A stretch of DNA of 14,450 bases, from positions 1 to 14,450 of the forward strand of contig JAABTZ010000023.1 of NCBI GenBank assembly GCA_011389605.1. The letters are read 5' to 3'. Both the position numbers and the translations under genes were made by a program. The notes under the pieces were generated by a model that ran no database searches, was not told the DNA's origin, and worked only from the letters and a program-made list of their open reading frames with translations. This DNA is from Desulfobacteraceae bacterium (GTDB lineage: Bacteria; Desulfobacterota; Desulfobacteria; Desulfobacterales; Desulfosalsimonadaceae). This document shows positions 1-6,673 of this stretch, piece by piece (the stretch's first letter is position 1; each line of letters opens with the position of its first letter).

Positions 1-699
1 TTTTTGAAATTCTTTAACAATCGTGAATTTGACAATTCTGGTCCTTTCCTCAAAGCGTAAAACCCGAACGTAAAGCCAGCCACCCTCTTCAACTTCAGGA
101 AAAACGCCCTGGCCCATCACTGAAATATTGCCGCCAGCATTTCTGATAAGCACATCCCTTCCCTCAAAGGACGAAAGATACCGGGGTGTGCTTTCCCAAT
201 CATAGCTGTTGTAAGAATCAAGAGAATCATAATTACCCTGAACAGGAGCACCGTAACGGATTGCATATCCAATCTGATCATCCCGGCCAGGGTAAGAAAC
301 AAAATCAATTTCAATGGTACCTGGTGGAATAAAAATCCTGAAATAGTCGTAAGTAAGATAGGAGCCAGGATAGCCGGAAGCCTCAGAGGAAAGAGACATT
401 GAAAATACATCCCATGGCGGCGGAGATGTGCAGGCTTCTTCATCTATGGTCTGACATATGAGAACCGGATCATAAGGGTCAAAAAACTGTTTATAGCCAT
501 AACGGGTTTCCTGGGTCCATGCGCCACTCAAATCTTTGTAATTGACTACCCAGCCTTTGTCGTAAATCGGGGTAAAACTATGCAGCGCTAACGCCTTTGA
601 AGGCTTGAAGAGCAAAACGGAAGCAATGATAAGAAAACAGAATATAGTAATTGACTTGTTATAAGTCTTTAATTGCCTTTTAGACCCAAAATTTTCCAT
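1..699 (-). CDS. Secreted protein of unknown family, C-terminus beyond window edge (partial)
   Basis: An open frame runs from an ATG at 697-699 to the window edge without a stop, giving 233 residues of an unfinished protein. The N-terminus has a basic stretch (KRQLKTYNK), then a hydrophobic core at about residues 17-30 and an Ala/Leu-rich end (SKALALH), so I read a signal peptide and export. The mature part is rich in Tyr, Gly, Pro and Asp (for example FIPPGT, YDSLDSYNSYDW, GGWLYVRVL), which suggests an extracellular beta-rich fold. I do not recognise a family. Two Cys (in LICQ and EEACTS) could form a disulfide. A weak Shine-Dalgarno (AGGA) lies 11 bases before the ATG. It follows the 854-2104 gene with only a hairpin between them and no convincing promoter of its own, so it is probably the second gene of that transcription unit. 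Confidence 0.75.
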   Translation of the reverse strand, partial: MENFGSKRQLKTYNKSITIFCFLIIASVLLFKPSKALALHSFTPIYDKGWVVNYKDLSGAWTQETRYGYKQFFDPYDPVLICQTIDEEACTSPPPWDVFSMSLSSEASGYPGSYLTYDYFRIFIPPGTIEIDFVSYPGRDDQIGYAIRYGAPVQGNYDSLDSYNSYDWESTPRYLSSFEGRDVLIRNAGGNISVMGQGVFPEVEEGGWLYVRVLRFEERTRIVKFTIVKEFQK

Positions 700-758
700 G
701 GGTTGATGTGTCCTGTATAAAATTTTTTAATTTTCTTTGAGGTGCAGAGATCTCGATA

Positions 759-796
759 ATATTCCGGCGGTGCGACTCTTCACACCGCCGGAATAT
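759..796 (-). terminator. Strong intercistronic hairpin (weak terminator or mRNA-stabilising stem)
   Basis: A perfect 14-bp inverted repeat pairs 759-772 with 783-796 around a 10-base loop. The stem core is GC-rich (CCGGCGGTG / CACCGCCGG). It lies about 60 bases after the stop of the 854-2104 gene. Neither strand has a U-tract directly after the stem, so it does not look like a classic intrinsic terminator. A 3' stabiliser or processing stem giving unequal expression of the two flanking genes is as likely. The stem itself is certain at sequence level; the role is inferred. Confidence 0.6.
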
Positions 797-853
797 ATCA
801 TTTAAAACGCGTAAATAAACTTAAACGAAAAACATGGTAAATAGAGATAGCAG

Positions 854-2104
854 TTATTCAACAGTACTTGTTGTTCCAAAGTCATAAGAGGCTTCAACCA
901 GGCTCAGTCCATCTGCGCCCAGATTCACAACAGTGGGAATCACAGGTGCACCAGTAAATGTCCACAGAGCAGTCTCACCATCGCTAACAGTCGTTATCTC
1001 TTCAAATGCATACCGTACATATCCTTCATCCCATGCCCAGTCGTAATTCGGAACTGCGGGAAGAAGTGCGTTCCATTCATTGCACACCCATCTCTTCTGC
1101 TCGTCAGGAACAGGCGAGAAAATCGGGTCCGGATCACCACCGGGAGTAAGCTCCTCGTGGTTGGTGTCAAACATTCCGTACTCTACACAATAGCCGTCAG
1201 CGGTAGGAAGCTGCTGGAAGAAGGGCCCCAGAGCAGCTGTAATGGCGCAGGTGTCTGTGTCGATTGTCGTCTTTTTTGTGGGAAATGTCAGTAAATGAGC
1301 GCTGAAATTTACACCGTCATTGTAGTAAGGCATATAAAGAAAGGTCTTGGCCAGCCAGGTTTCTATCTCAGCAACGGTTGTGTTTGCAAGCTGCCCGATA
1401 AAAGTTTCAACTCCCAGCTCCAGCTTTGCATTAACGTCGTAATCCTCAAAAGCCAGAGCCTTGTCAGCAGCGCTCAGGCCCAGGGTCGGCAAGCTGATAT
1501 CGTAATAACCGGTCAAAGCATTTGCGATTGCATCCGGGTTCTGGGTTGCATCAAAATTGCCACTGGCTGTCAGCGGAGTGAATTCAGCAAAAATAAGATC
1601 CTTGTCAACAGGGGGGGCGCTTAAATCGAATGTAGTTACAGTAGCACCGGAGTTCCAGGCCTCAAAGACTTCCAAGTATCCGTAGAAAGTAGTGTCGCAA
1701 TCCGACGCTTTCAAAGGTTCGTCAACGGGCTGTTCGTCTCCCCATATAGGAGAAGAAGCGGTGCCGCCTGACCGAATGCTGTCGTCATCGGAAAAAATCT
1801 TTACGGTCCCGTTGTCATTGTAAATTTTCCCTGTCCAGACGTCGGTCGGAGACAGATAAATAAAGAAGTCCAGCAGCTCCTGGCTTTTTTCGCCACCGCG
1901 GATGACAACCTTGGCAACGACAGATTCATCGGTTTTGGTATTTATAATTTTAAGATTGGTTTCCCAACCGGTTCCATCGGCAAGGTAATTAGGGAAAATC
2001 AACAAGTCGCCAACACCATTGGGCGCCAGGCTGACAGCCATTGCAGAACCGGCGAAAAATGTCGCCAGAATGCAAACTGCAAAAATTTTTCCAAGTTTTT
2101 TCAT
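854..2104 (-). CDS. Secreted protein of unknown function, 416 aa
   Basis: The start is an ATG with an excellent Shine-Dalgarno (GGAGG, six bases upstream). Residues 1-23 form a classic signal peptide ending in A-M-A, so the mature protein begins at about V24. The mature N-terminus (residues about 24-125) contains a compact conserved-looking block: GVGDLLIFPNY, then GWETNLKIINT, AKVVIRGG, LLDFFIYLSPTDVW. This resembles a recurring extracellular domain I have seen in hypothetical proteins of Geobacter and Desulfobacterota, but I cannot attach a family name. The rest is acidic, with several aromatic residues and three widely spaced Cys in the C-terminal half. There is no C-terminal membrane anchor, LPXTG or PEP-CTERM motif, so it is probably released or loosely surface associated. 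A sigma-54-like promoter lies about 150 bases upstream. T2SS export is possible but not shown. Confidence 0.8.
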   Translation of the reverse strand: MKKLGKIFAVCILATFFAGSAMAVSLAPNGVGDLLIFPNYLADGTGWETNLKIINTKTDESVVAKVVIRGGEKSQELLDFFIYLSPTDVWTGKIYNDNGTVKIFSDDDSIRSGGTASSPIWGDEQPVDEPLKASDCDTTFYGYLEVFEAWNSGATVTTFDLSAPPVDKDLIFAEFTPLTASGNFDATQNPDAIANALTGYYDISLPTLGLSAADKALAFEDYDVNAKLELGVETFIGQLANTTVAEIETWLAKTFLYMPYYNDGVNFSAHLLTFPTKKTTIDTDTCAITAALGPFFQQLPTADGYCVEYGMFDTNHEELTPGGDPDPIFSPVPDEQKRWVCNEWNALLPAVPNYDWAWDEGYVRYAFEEITTVSDGETALWTFTGAPVIPTVVNLGADGLSLVEASYDFGTTSTVE

Positions 2105-2201
2105 TTTTTCCTCCGTAAATTTTAGTTACCATTTCATCCAAAGTCCAAAGAGATTAGTACTTTTCAATATGCAACCGCTGTTGTTGTGTAAACTTTTATC
2201 C

Positions 2202-2211
2202 CACCTCCTTT
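2202..2211 (-). promoter_or_regulatory. Orphan perfect Shine-Dalgarno in the leader of the 854-2104 gene
   Basis: The minus strand reads AAAGGAGGTG, a ten-base match to the anti-Shine-Dalgarno end of 16S rRNA. No ATG, GTG or TTG follows at a usable distance: the next bases are GGATAAAAGTTTACAC. The true ribosome site of the downstream gene is about 90 bases further on. It may be a stabilising 5' ribosome-docking site, as known for STAB-SD elements in Bacillus, or a relic of a lost small gene. Confidence 0.5.
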
Positions 2212-2256
2212 CAAAATCCTGTTTTAGTTTGTGGTTTGGTATTAAAGGCAATTATA

Positions 2257-2272
2257 TGCAAACTTTGAGCCA
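2257..2272 (-). promoter_or_regulatory. Sigma-54 (-24/-12) promoter for the 854-2104 secreted-protein gene
   Basis: The minus strand reads TGGCTC-AAAGT-TTGCA, against the consensus TGGCAC-N5-TTGCA/T; only the A of the -24 box differs. The invariant GG (2271-2270) and GC (2259-2258) are separated by exactly ten bases. The predicted start of transcription is near 2246, giving a leader of about 140 bases. A consensus -10 hexamer TATAAT (2251-2256) adjoins it, but no good -35 box lies 16-18 bases further upstream. Sigma-54 is the better reading, though a sigma-70 promoter is not excluded. Confidence 0.65.
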
Positions 2273-2289
2273 GATTCATTGAAAAGGTG

Positions 2290-2799
2290 TCATTCGTATT
2301 TCACATCTGGAAACAGAAGTCTGTTTCTCATCCCGTGAAACCATTGCTTGTCTATCCGGATCCATTTGTCCTCAATATATTTTTGAATTATCCTGTCTTT
2401 TTTCCTTTCAAGATGGAAGCGGGTTCCCACGTCTGCGATTTTGCCGCCGTCAAAGGAGTCGTATGTTTCCATTTGGGTCAACTCTATTTCCACCAGTTTC
2501 TGATTTGAGGTTCGGGCCACGTAGTTTTTGTACTGATCGAAATTCACGGCTTCACGAAATTGTGGTGCTTCCATTGCATAGGCGGATTCAAACTGGTCTG
2601 TATATCGCAATGTCCAGTATTTCTTATATTCTTTTTCCAGTCCCGCGGGCCATTTGAAATCCGGCAAATTGGTGATATTGATCTGAAATCCGGCCTTTTC
2701 CTTCACTTCGGGTTTTTCTTTTACCGATGTGCACCCGGAAAACGTCAGGGCAATTATAGCTATAAAAACAATACCAGTCAAACAAAAACTTTTTTTCAA
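2290..2799 (-). CDS. Small lipoprotein, possibly NTF2-like fold (169 aa)
   Basis: A basic start (KK), a hydrophobic core and F-S-G-C at residues 20-23 make this a predicted lipoprotein, with C23 as the lipidated residue; Phe at -3 is unusual for a lipobox. After a Lys/Glu-rich linker (25-35) comes a domain of about 130 residues. Its pattern (YWTLRYTDQFESAYAM, then FREAVNFDQY, later ending in IDKQWFHG) recalls small alpha+beta NTF2/SnoaL-like lipoproteins; this is a fold guess only. The start is a TTG that overlaps the TGA stop of the upstream CAP-like gene (TTGA), with AAGGA 12 bases before it. The signal peptide begins immediately after, which supports this start, and the overlap implies translational coupling. 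Its function is unknown, but the coupling suggests it works with the CAP-like protein. Confidence 0.75.
   Translation of the reverse strand: MKKSFCLTGIVFIAIIALTFSGCTSVKEKPEVKEKAGFQINITNLPDFKWPAGLEKEYKKYWTLRYTDQFESAYAMEAPQFREAVNFDQYKNYVARTSNQKLVEIELTQMETYDSFDGGKIADVGTRFHLERKKDRIIQKYIEDKWIRIDKQWFHGMRNRLLFPDVKYE
2310..2327. promoter_or_regulatory. Candidate upstream activator site for the 2257-2272 promoter
   Basis: This is a perfect dyad GAAACAG-AAGT-CTGTTTC, centred about 70 bases upstream of the predicted transcription start. It sits in the last codons of the lipoprotein gene (2290-2799). A related dyad lies upstream of the other sigma-54 promoter at 4508-4525. The neighbouring NtrC-type regulator is the obvious candidate to bind. 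An outer repeat (TTTCAC 2299-2304 / GTGAAA 2335-2340) nests around it, so an RNA hairpin is an alternative. Confidence 0.45.
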
Positions 2800-4376
2800 T
2801 TTGATACCCCATCCTTTTCCAGTTGTATATCCTTTAGCAAATTGCGGGTATGATAATATGAAAAATCCTCTGAATGCAAGGGTTGATTTTCAGCATCTTC
2901 TCCGGGACGGCTCACAGTCAGCCTGAAAGCACCTGCGTGGTTTTCGGCTTGTGGCAAAGACAGGGAGTAGCCGCCTGCCGGATCTGTAAAGTATACACTA
3001 AAAGGCCCTTTTATGCCTTGTTCCACTGGAACGGCCTCGATTCTTACCATCAAACCGTTGGTGGAACACAAATCTGCTCGCTCAACCATGTCAGGATCAG
3101 CAACGTCTACGGCATTTTCCAGGCCGACCGGCAGCTCTTCTGCATTACCCCATGAAATCCGGCCCACAATGCGGGGGCTGGCTTCTTGGGGAGCAGCAAG
3201 AACGCATGTCAGCATACCGTAGAATTCATCCATACCTTCTGTATTTTCAACCCTGAAAAGCCGGTAACCGATCCCTGTTTCCGTGTAGTCAGGGTTCAGT
3301 ATCATCAGATCCCCGGCCCTTTCCGGGTTTTTAATTCCGGCTTCCAGAATTTGCAGAAAAAGGCTTTCCATGGCCTCTTGCGGATCAGGCGCATTATCGC
3401 CGAAAAATGAGACGGCCGATATTCTGACAGCCTTTTCGGCCCTGTATTCCAACTCCTGGTAAAGCGATTCCAATGCATCCATTGAAAATACCCCGGGCAC
3501 TTCCAGCTCCCCTGTTTCACCGGGGGCCGGCAGCTCCGTGGAGACTGCGTCCGCGTATGCAAACAAGTCCTCATTGACGGCCACGGGTGAGGTCCCCAGC
3601 ATAAGTATCCATCCGTTCCGGCCCAGGTGCCCGGCAGCTGCCTCAAAATCCATGTCCAGGGCGGCCACTGCCGCGGCCGGGTTTTTTCTGGCATGGTTGA
3701 TTGTCTGCAGCAAAAGCCTCTTTGCCGCGTACTTGCCGGTATTGCTTGCACCGAAATCGCAGGTTGTTATATATATATTGGTTTTGTTTTTGCCAAACGC
3801 CATGGATCCGGCCTGAACGCTGATGCCGATCTCGGAGAATTCCGGATTCAGTATGTGCCAGTCCTGATTTTTTTCGCATGCCAGTTCATCGCGGAACATG
3901 TTTCTAAACAGCTCCCATACTGCCTGCTCGGATTCCATGAAATTTCGAAAGCCGATAATGCCAATGCGCTCGGCTGCCGCCAGGGGGTTGTAGCCGGCAT
4001 CGACCATCCGCTCCTTGGGGCTGAGCCCCTGAATGGATGTGTTGTCATAATACTGGTATTGCAGCATTTCTTCTGTATGGGCTGATGCGGTTTGCCCAAG
4101 CTTCTGGTTTACGGAAAGGAGGCGCAGACCGTTTTCAAGTATGTAGCGCCGGTCAGCAAAGCAGTCCAGGACCGCCTCTTTATCCAGGCCAGCCATTTCC
4201 GCCATTAGCAGCGGGCTGGTGCGCGCCTGGTTGATCAGGCCCAGAAGCTGTTTTTCTGCAGCCGATTCTTCCGCCTCGAGACCGGGGGCGCACATAATAA
4301 GAAACGCCGCCAGCACGAGGCTGCCGTAAAGGCTTTTTTTCCATTTGTTATACTGGTTGTTCCAGAGAAATTTCAT
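2796..4376 (-). CDS. Exported CAP/SCP (YkwD-like) protein with two CAP-like repeats
   Basis: Residues 1-35 carry an N-terminal signal (hydrophobic core about 17-29, ending near L-E-A), so the protein is exported. Residues about 41-208 match the bacterial CAP/SCP pattern: EKQLLGLINQAR, LSVNQKL, SAHTEEM with H100, AAERIG with E136, and WHILNPEFSEIGIS with H174. Residues about 217-395 repeat this layout (INHARKNP, VAVNEDL, AEKAVR, ILNPDYTETGIG), but V278 and M358 stand where the two His would be. Residues 400-526 look like a separate beta-rich domain (GRISWG, PFSVYFTDPAGGYSLSLP). CAP proteins are secreted and varied in role (lipid binding, adhesion, cell-wall contexts); no precise role can be assigned here. 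The ATG at 4374-4376 has GGTGA four bases upstream and a sigma-54 promoter about 40 bases upstream. The stop overlaps the next gene. Confidence 0.8.
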   Translation of the reverse strand: MKFLWNNQYNKWKKSLYGSLVLAAFLIMCAPGLEAEESAAEKQLLGLINQARTSPLLMAEMAGLDKEAVLDCFADRRYILENGLRLLSVNQKLGQTASAHTEEMLQYQYYDNTSIQGLSPKERMVDAGYNPLAAAERIGIIGFRNFMESEQAVWELFRNMFRDELACEKNQDWHILNPEFSEIGISVQAGSMAFGKNKTNIYITTCDFGASNTGKYAAKRLLLQTINHARKNPAAAVAALDMDFEAAAGHLGRNGWILMLGTSPVAVNEDLFAYADAVSTELPAPGETGELEVPGVFSMDALESLYQELEYRAEKAVRISAVSFFGDNAPDPQEAMESLFLQILEAGIKNPERAGDLMILNPDYTETGIGYRLFRVENTEGMDEFYGMLTCVLAAPQEASPRIVGRISWGNAEELPVGLENAVDVADPDMVERADLCSTNGLMVRIEAVPVEQGIKGPFSVYFTDPAGGYSLSLPQAENHAGAFRLTVSRPGEDAENQPLHSEDFSYYHTRNLLKDIQLEKDGVSN

Positions 4377-4417
4377 TTGTTCACCGGATAGTTTAATGTC
4401 AATGTCATCACAGTGTA

Positions 4418-4433
4418 TGCAAAAAAAGTACCA
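4418..4433 (-). promoter_or_regulatory. Sigma-54 (-24/-12) promoter for the CAP-like protein / lipoprotein operon
   Basis: The minus strand reads TGGTAC-TTTTT-TTGCA, one base off the consensus TGGCAC-N5-TTGCA/T. GG (4432-4431) and GC (4420-4419) are spaced by exactly ten bases. Transcription would begin near 4407, about 30 bases before the ATG at 4376. The T-tract between the boxes is common in strong sigma-54 promoters. It lies in the 190-base gap after the TonB receptor gene. Confidence 0.7.
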
Positions 4434-4507
4434 GATTGCTTCTTTTTACAAATTAATTTTATTTTGCTGTTTTCCCGGAGATAAAAAAGATACAAGGCCC
4501 GGTGGTA

Positions 4508-4525
4508 AAAACAGGCATCTTTTTC
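4508..4525. promoter_or_regulatory. Candidate upstream activator site for the 4418-4433 promoter
   Basis: The plus strand reads AAAACAG-GCAT-CTTTTTC. This matches 12 of the 14 arm positions of the perfect dyad GAAACAG-N4-CTGTTTC at 2310-2327, with the same four-base spacer. Its centre is about 110 bases upstream of the predicted transcription start, a usual distance for sigma-54 enhancers. A single half-site (CTGTTTT, 4467-4473) lies between it and the promoter. The A/T-rich arms make chance similarity easier, so confidence is moderate. Confidence 0.4.
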
Positions 4526-4566
4526 TGGTCATATCTAGCCAGCTGTGTTTAAATCTGACCAAGCGG

Positions 4567-6636
4567 CTAATTCCATTTCTTTTGCAAAACAACTTCCACG
4601 GCAAAAGGATCCGTGTAAATCATTTCATAGGTGCCCGGCGACCGGCTCTGCCTGTCGAGCACGTTTCGAAAGGAAACACTCAAATCCATTTTGCTTTGAA
4701 ATACATTTTCAAACAGGGTGTTTACATCAAGGCTCCAATAATCCTGTCCTTTTGCGATGACTTCTCCCCGGGGAAACACCAGGTCATGGGCTTTGGCATA
4801 GGAAAGACGGCCAAAAATCCACAGATTCTGACCGGGCCGCCACTGCAGCGTCATGTTGGCAAACATTTCAGGGCCGGTCTCAAATGGATAACGGATGTTC
4901 TCGAACACATCTTCAATGGTGCCATCCGGCCGGATATAGGAATAGGCCAGGTACTGGTAGGTTTCATCCGGGCCGTTGTTGTCGATAAAAGTTGCGTTCG
5001 CCGACAGGGTTAGGTTTTTTTGCAGCTCCAGTTCCCCGCTGACCTCAAGGCCTCTGAGGGTCTGATGGTTGGTCTGGGACAGGCCGGCATAGGGATCCTG
5101 CATGATATGATCCGATATCCTGCTGACAAAGGCGGAGGCTTTCAGCGTGGCCCGGCTGGAAGGCTGCCATGTCAGCTGGGCGTTAAACGTATCGATTTCT
5201 TCCAGGTTAGGCTCCTCTTCCTCCATCAGCTGCCTGGCAAAAGGTGTTCTGTAGGCGGTGCCGTAAAGCAGCTTGAGCTGCCAGCGGGGATAAAAAGGCC
5301 AGACAATGCCGGTATTGAAGCTGAAGTTGTCCGCATATGCCTCGTGGTCATCCAGGCGGCCGCCCAGAAAGACATCGATTTTCCCGAATTTATGGGAATA
5401 CTGGGCAAATACGGATCTAAGGGTATTGTCATAGTCGATCTGCCGCACGTCCGGCAGAAAAGAAATATTGTCCGGTCCAAGATACTCGGGCAGGTAACTG
5501 TCCCAGACCGGAGCATCATCAACCCTGCGGTCCCTGTATGAAATCCCGCCGGTAAACAGACTCCGTCCCGCCAGAAAGCGCCGGTCATAGATCATTTCCG
5601 CATACCAGGCATGTTCATTGGGGGAATAGGAGTTGTCGATAACCTCATAGGTTGATCGCACACTGCTGTAATACCCCATGAACCTGACGGCCGAATCAAC
5701 ATCTATATCCATCTTGCTCTCTGCCTTCAGGAAACTGAAAGGCGTGCTTCTGGACTCGGACCAGGTGCCGGCATCCCGGGCCTCTACGGTATAAGGTTTC
5801 TTAAAATCGGAAAAACGGCCGGTCAGGGTAAACAAATCGCGGTAACCCAGGCGTCCGGTCATTTCCATGTAGCGGGCATTTTCCGGTTTGCCCCGGCCGA
5901 ACCTGTCTTCAGGGGAAACGGGCCTGCCGTTTGAATCCCAGAAGTCAACGAGGTCAAATCTGCGTTCATCTTCCCGGCCGTAGCGCCCGCTGGCTGAAAA
6001 AAATACATCCCAGGGTCCGCTGCTTTGCCCGGCATTGAGCCAGCCCCCGGCCTGGTCGCCATGAGAATTGTATAGCACTCCTGTTTCCGCCCCGCTTACA
6101 TCCTTTCCGGTCATGGGAACGATATTGACGATCCCGCCGTATGCATCCGGACCCCAAAGGACCGATCCGGGTCCACGGATTATCTCAAGCCGCTTGACAG
6201 AAGCCACTGACAATTCATGATCAATGGGGTGGACTGTTTTATCTATATTGGAGTGCATGGGAACGGTATCGTATAGAAACAGAACGGAATTGGGCAGGCC
6301 CCGCAGGTATGGCTGAGTCCCCCACTCCTTGGGCGCCATGTAGAATCCCGGGGTCATGCCCAGCATGTCGGCCAGAGAGGAGTAGCCCGATTTGCGTATC
6401 TGATCCCGGGTGATCACATTTGCTATGGCCGGGGCCTGGGATGCGCTTTCCTCCCGCCTGGAGGCAATGGTCAATACATCGAGATTAAGACCCACAAACA
6501 TCAGCATGGTGTCATCTGAAGCCGGGTCATGCGTATCGGCCAGCAGACCTCCGGTTTTTCCGGGCAGCACAAGCGTTGCGCACAGGATGCAACCTATGAG
6601 AAGTACATGATAAAATTTTATGAAATGCCGGTTCAT
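4567..6636 (-). CDS. TonB-dependent outer-membrane receptor
   Basis: This protein of 689 residues has the usual size for the BtuB/FhuA/Cir group. I use the ATG at 6634-6636 because GGAGG lies directly upstream and the signal peptide (residues 1-33, ending L-L-A) follows at once; an in-frame TTG at 6669 would add eleven unlikely residues. The plug domain covers about residues 50-175, with LTIASRREESASQAPA, VITRDQI, SLADMLGMTPGF, YLRG, IIRGPGSVLWGPDAYGGIVNIV. The rest is a beta barrel with alternating aromatic strands. It ends in W-N rather than a terminal Phe. Such receptors move scarce ligands (siderophores, corrinoids, haem, metals, sugars) into the periplasm using TonB energy; the ligand cannot be read here. 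It follows the response regulator by 37 bases and is probably co-transcribed with it. No tonB, exbB or exbD lies in the window. Confidence 0.92.
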   Translation of the reverse strand: MNRHFIKFYHVLLIGCILCATLVLPGKTGGLLADTHDPASDDTMLMFVGLNLDVLTIASRREESASQAPAIANVITRDQIRKSGYSSLADMLGMTPGFYMAPKEWGTQPYLRGLPNSVLFLYDTVPMHSNIDKTVHPIDHELSVASVKRLEIIRGPGSVLWGPDAYGGIVNIVPMTGKDVSGAETGVLYNSHGDQAGGWLNAGQSSGPWDVFFSASGRYGREDERRFDLVDFWDSNGRPVSPEDRFGRGKPENARYMEMTGRLGYRDLFTLTGRFSDFKKPYTVEARDAGTWSESRSTPFSFLKAESKMDIDVDSAVRFMGYYSSVRSTYEVIDNSYSPNEHAWYAEMIYDRRFLAGRSLFTGGISYRDRRVDDAPVWDSYLPEYLGPDNISFLPDVRQIDYDNTLRSVFAQYSHKFGKIDVFLGGRLDDHEAYADNFSFNTGIVWPFYPRWQLKLLYGTAYRTPFARQLMEEEEPNLEEIDTFNAQLTWQPSSRATLKASAFVSRISDHIMQDPYAGLSQTNHQTLRGLEVSGELELQKNLTLSANATFIDNNGPDETYQYLAYSYIRPDGTIEDVFENIRYPFETGPEMFANMTLQWRPGQNLWIFGRLSYAKAHDLVFPRGEVIAKGQDYWSLDVNTLFENVFQSKMDLSVSFRNVLDRQSRSPGTYEMIYTDPFAVEVVLQKKWN

Positions 6637-6639
6637 GGG

Positions 6640-6644
6640 CCTCC
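6640..6644 (-). promoter_or_regulatory. Ribosome binding site that decides the TonB-receptor start
   Basis: GGAGG on the minus strand stands three bases before the ATG at 6634-6636. The spacing is short but the match is full. It favours this ATG over the in-frame TTG at 6669, which has no such site. Confidence 0.6.
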
Positions 6645-6673
6645 GGAATGTCAGTGGATGTGACTGCAATAAA

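Noticed and set aside
2251..2256. TATAAT as a sigma-70 -10 box for the 854-2104 gene
   Set aside because: No acceptable -35 box at 16-18 bases; it overlaps the better-supported sigma-54 element, so it was kept only as an alternative.
4525..4564. Inverted repeat TGGTCA / TGACCA after the TonB-receptor stop as an intrinsic terminator
   Set aside because: The arms are only six bases with a 24-base loop, and the following bases on the minus strand are GAAAAAG, not a U-tract.
4345..5541. Long plus-strand open frames (222 and 173 codons) opposite the TonB receptor
   Set aside because: They are antisense shadows of a strong family match and have no recognisable protein features.
6637..6669. Upstream TTG start for the TonB receptor
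   Set aside because: It has no ribosome site and would put eleven polar residues before the signal peptide; the ATG at 6636 has GGAGG directly upstream.
6637..6673. Cobalamin or other riboswitch before the TonB receptor
   Set aside because: The gap to the preceding gene is only 37 bases, too short for such an element.
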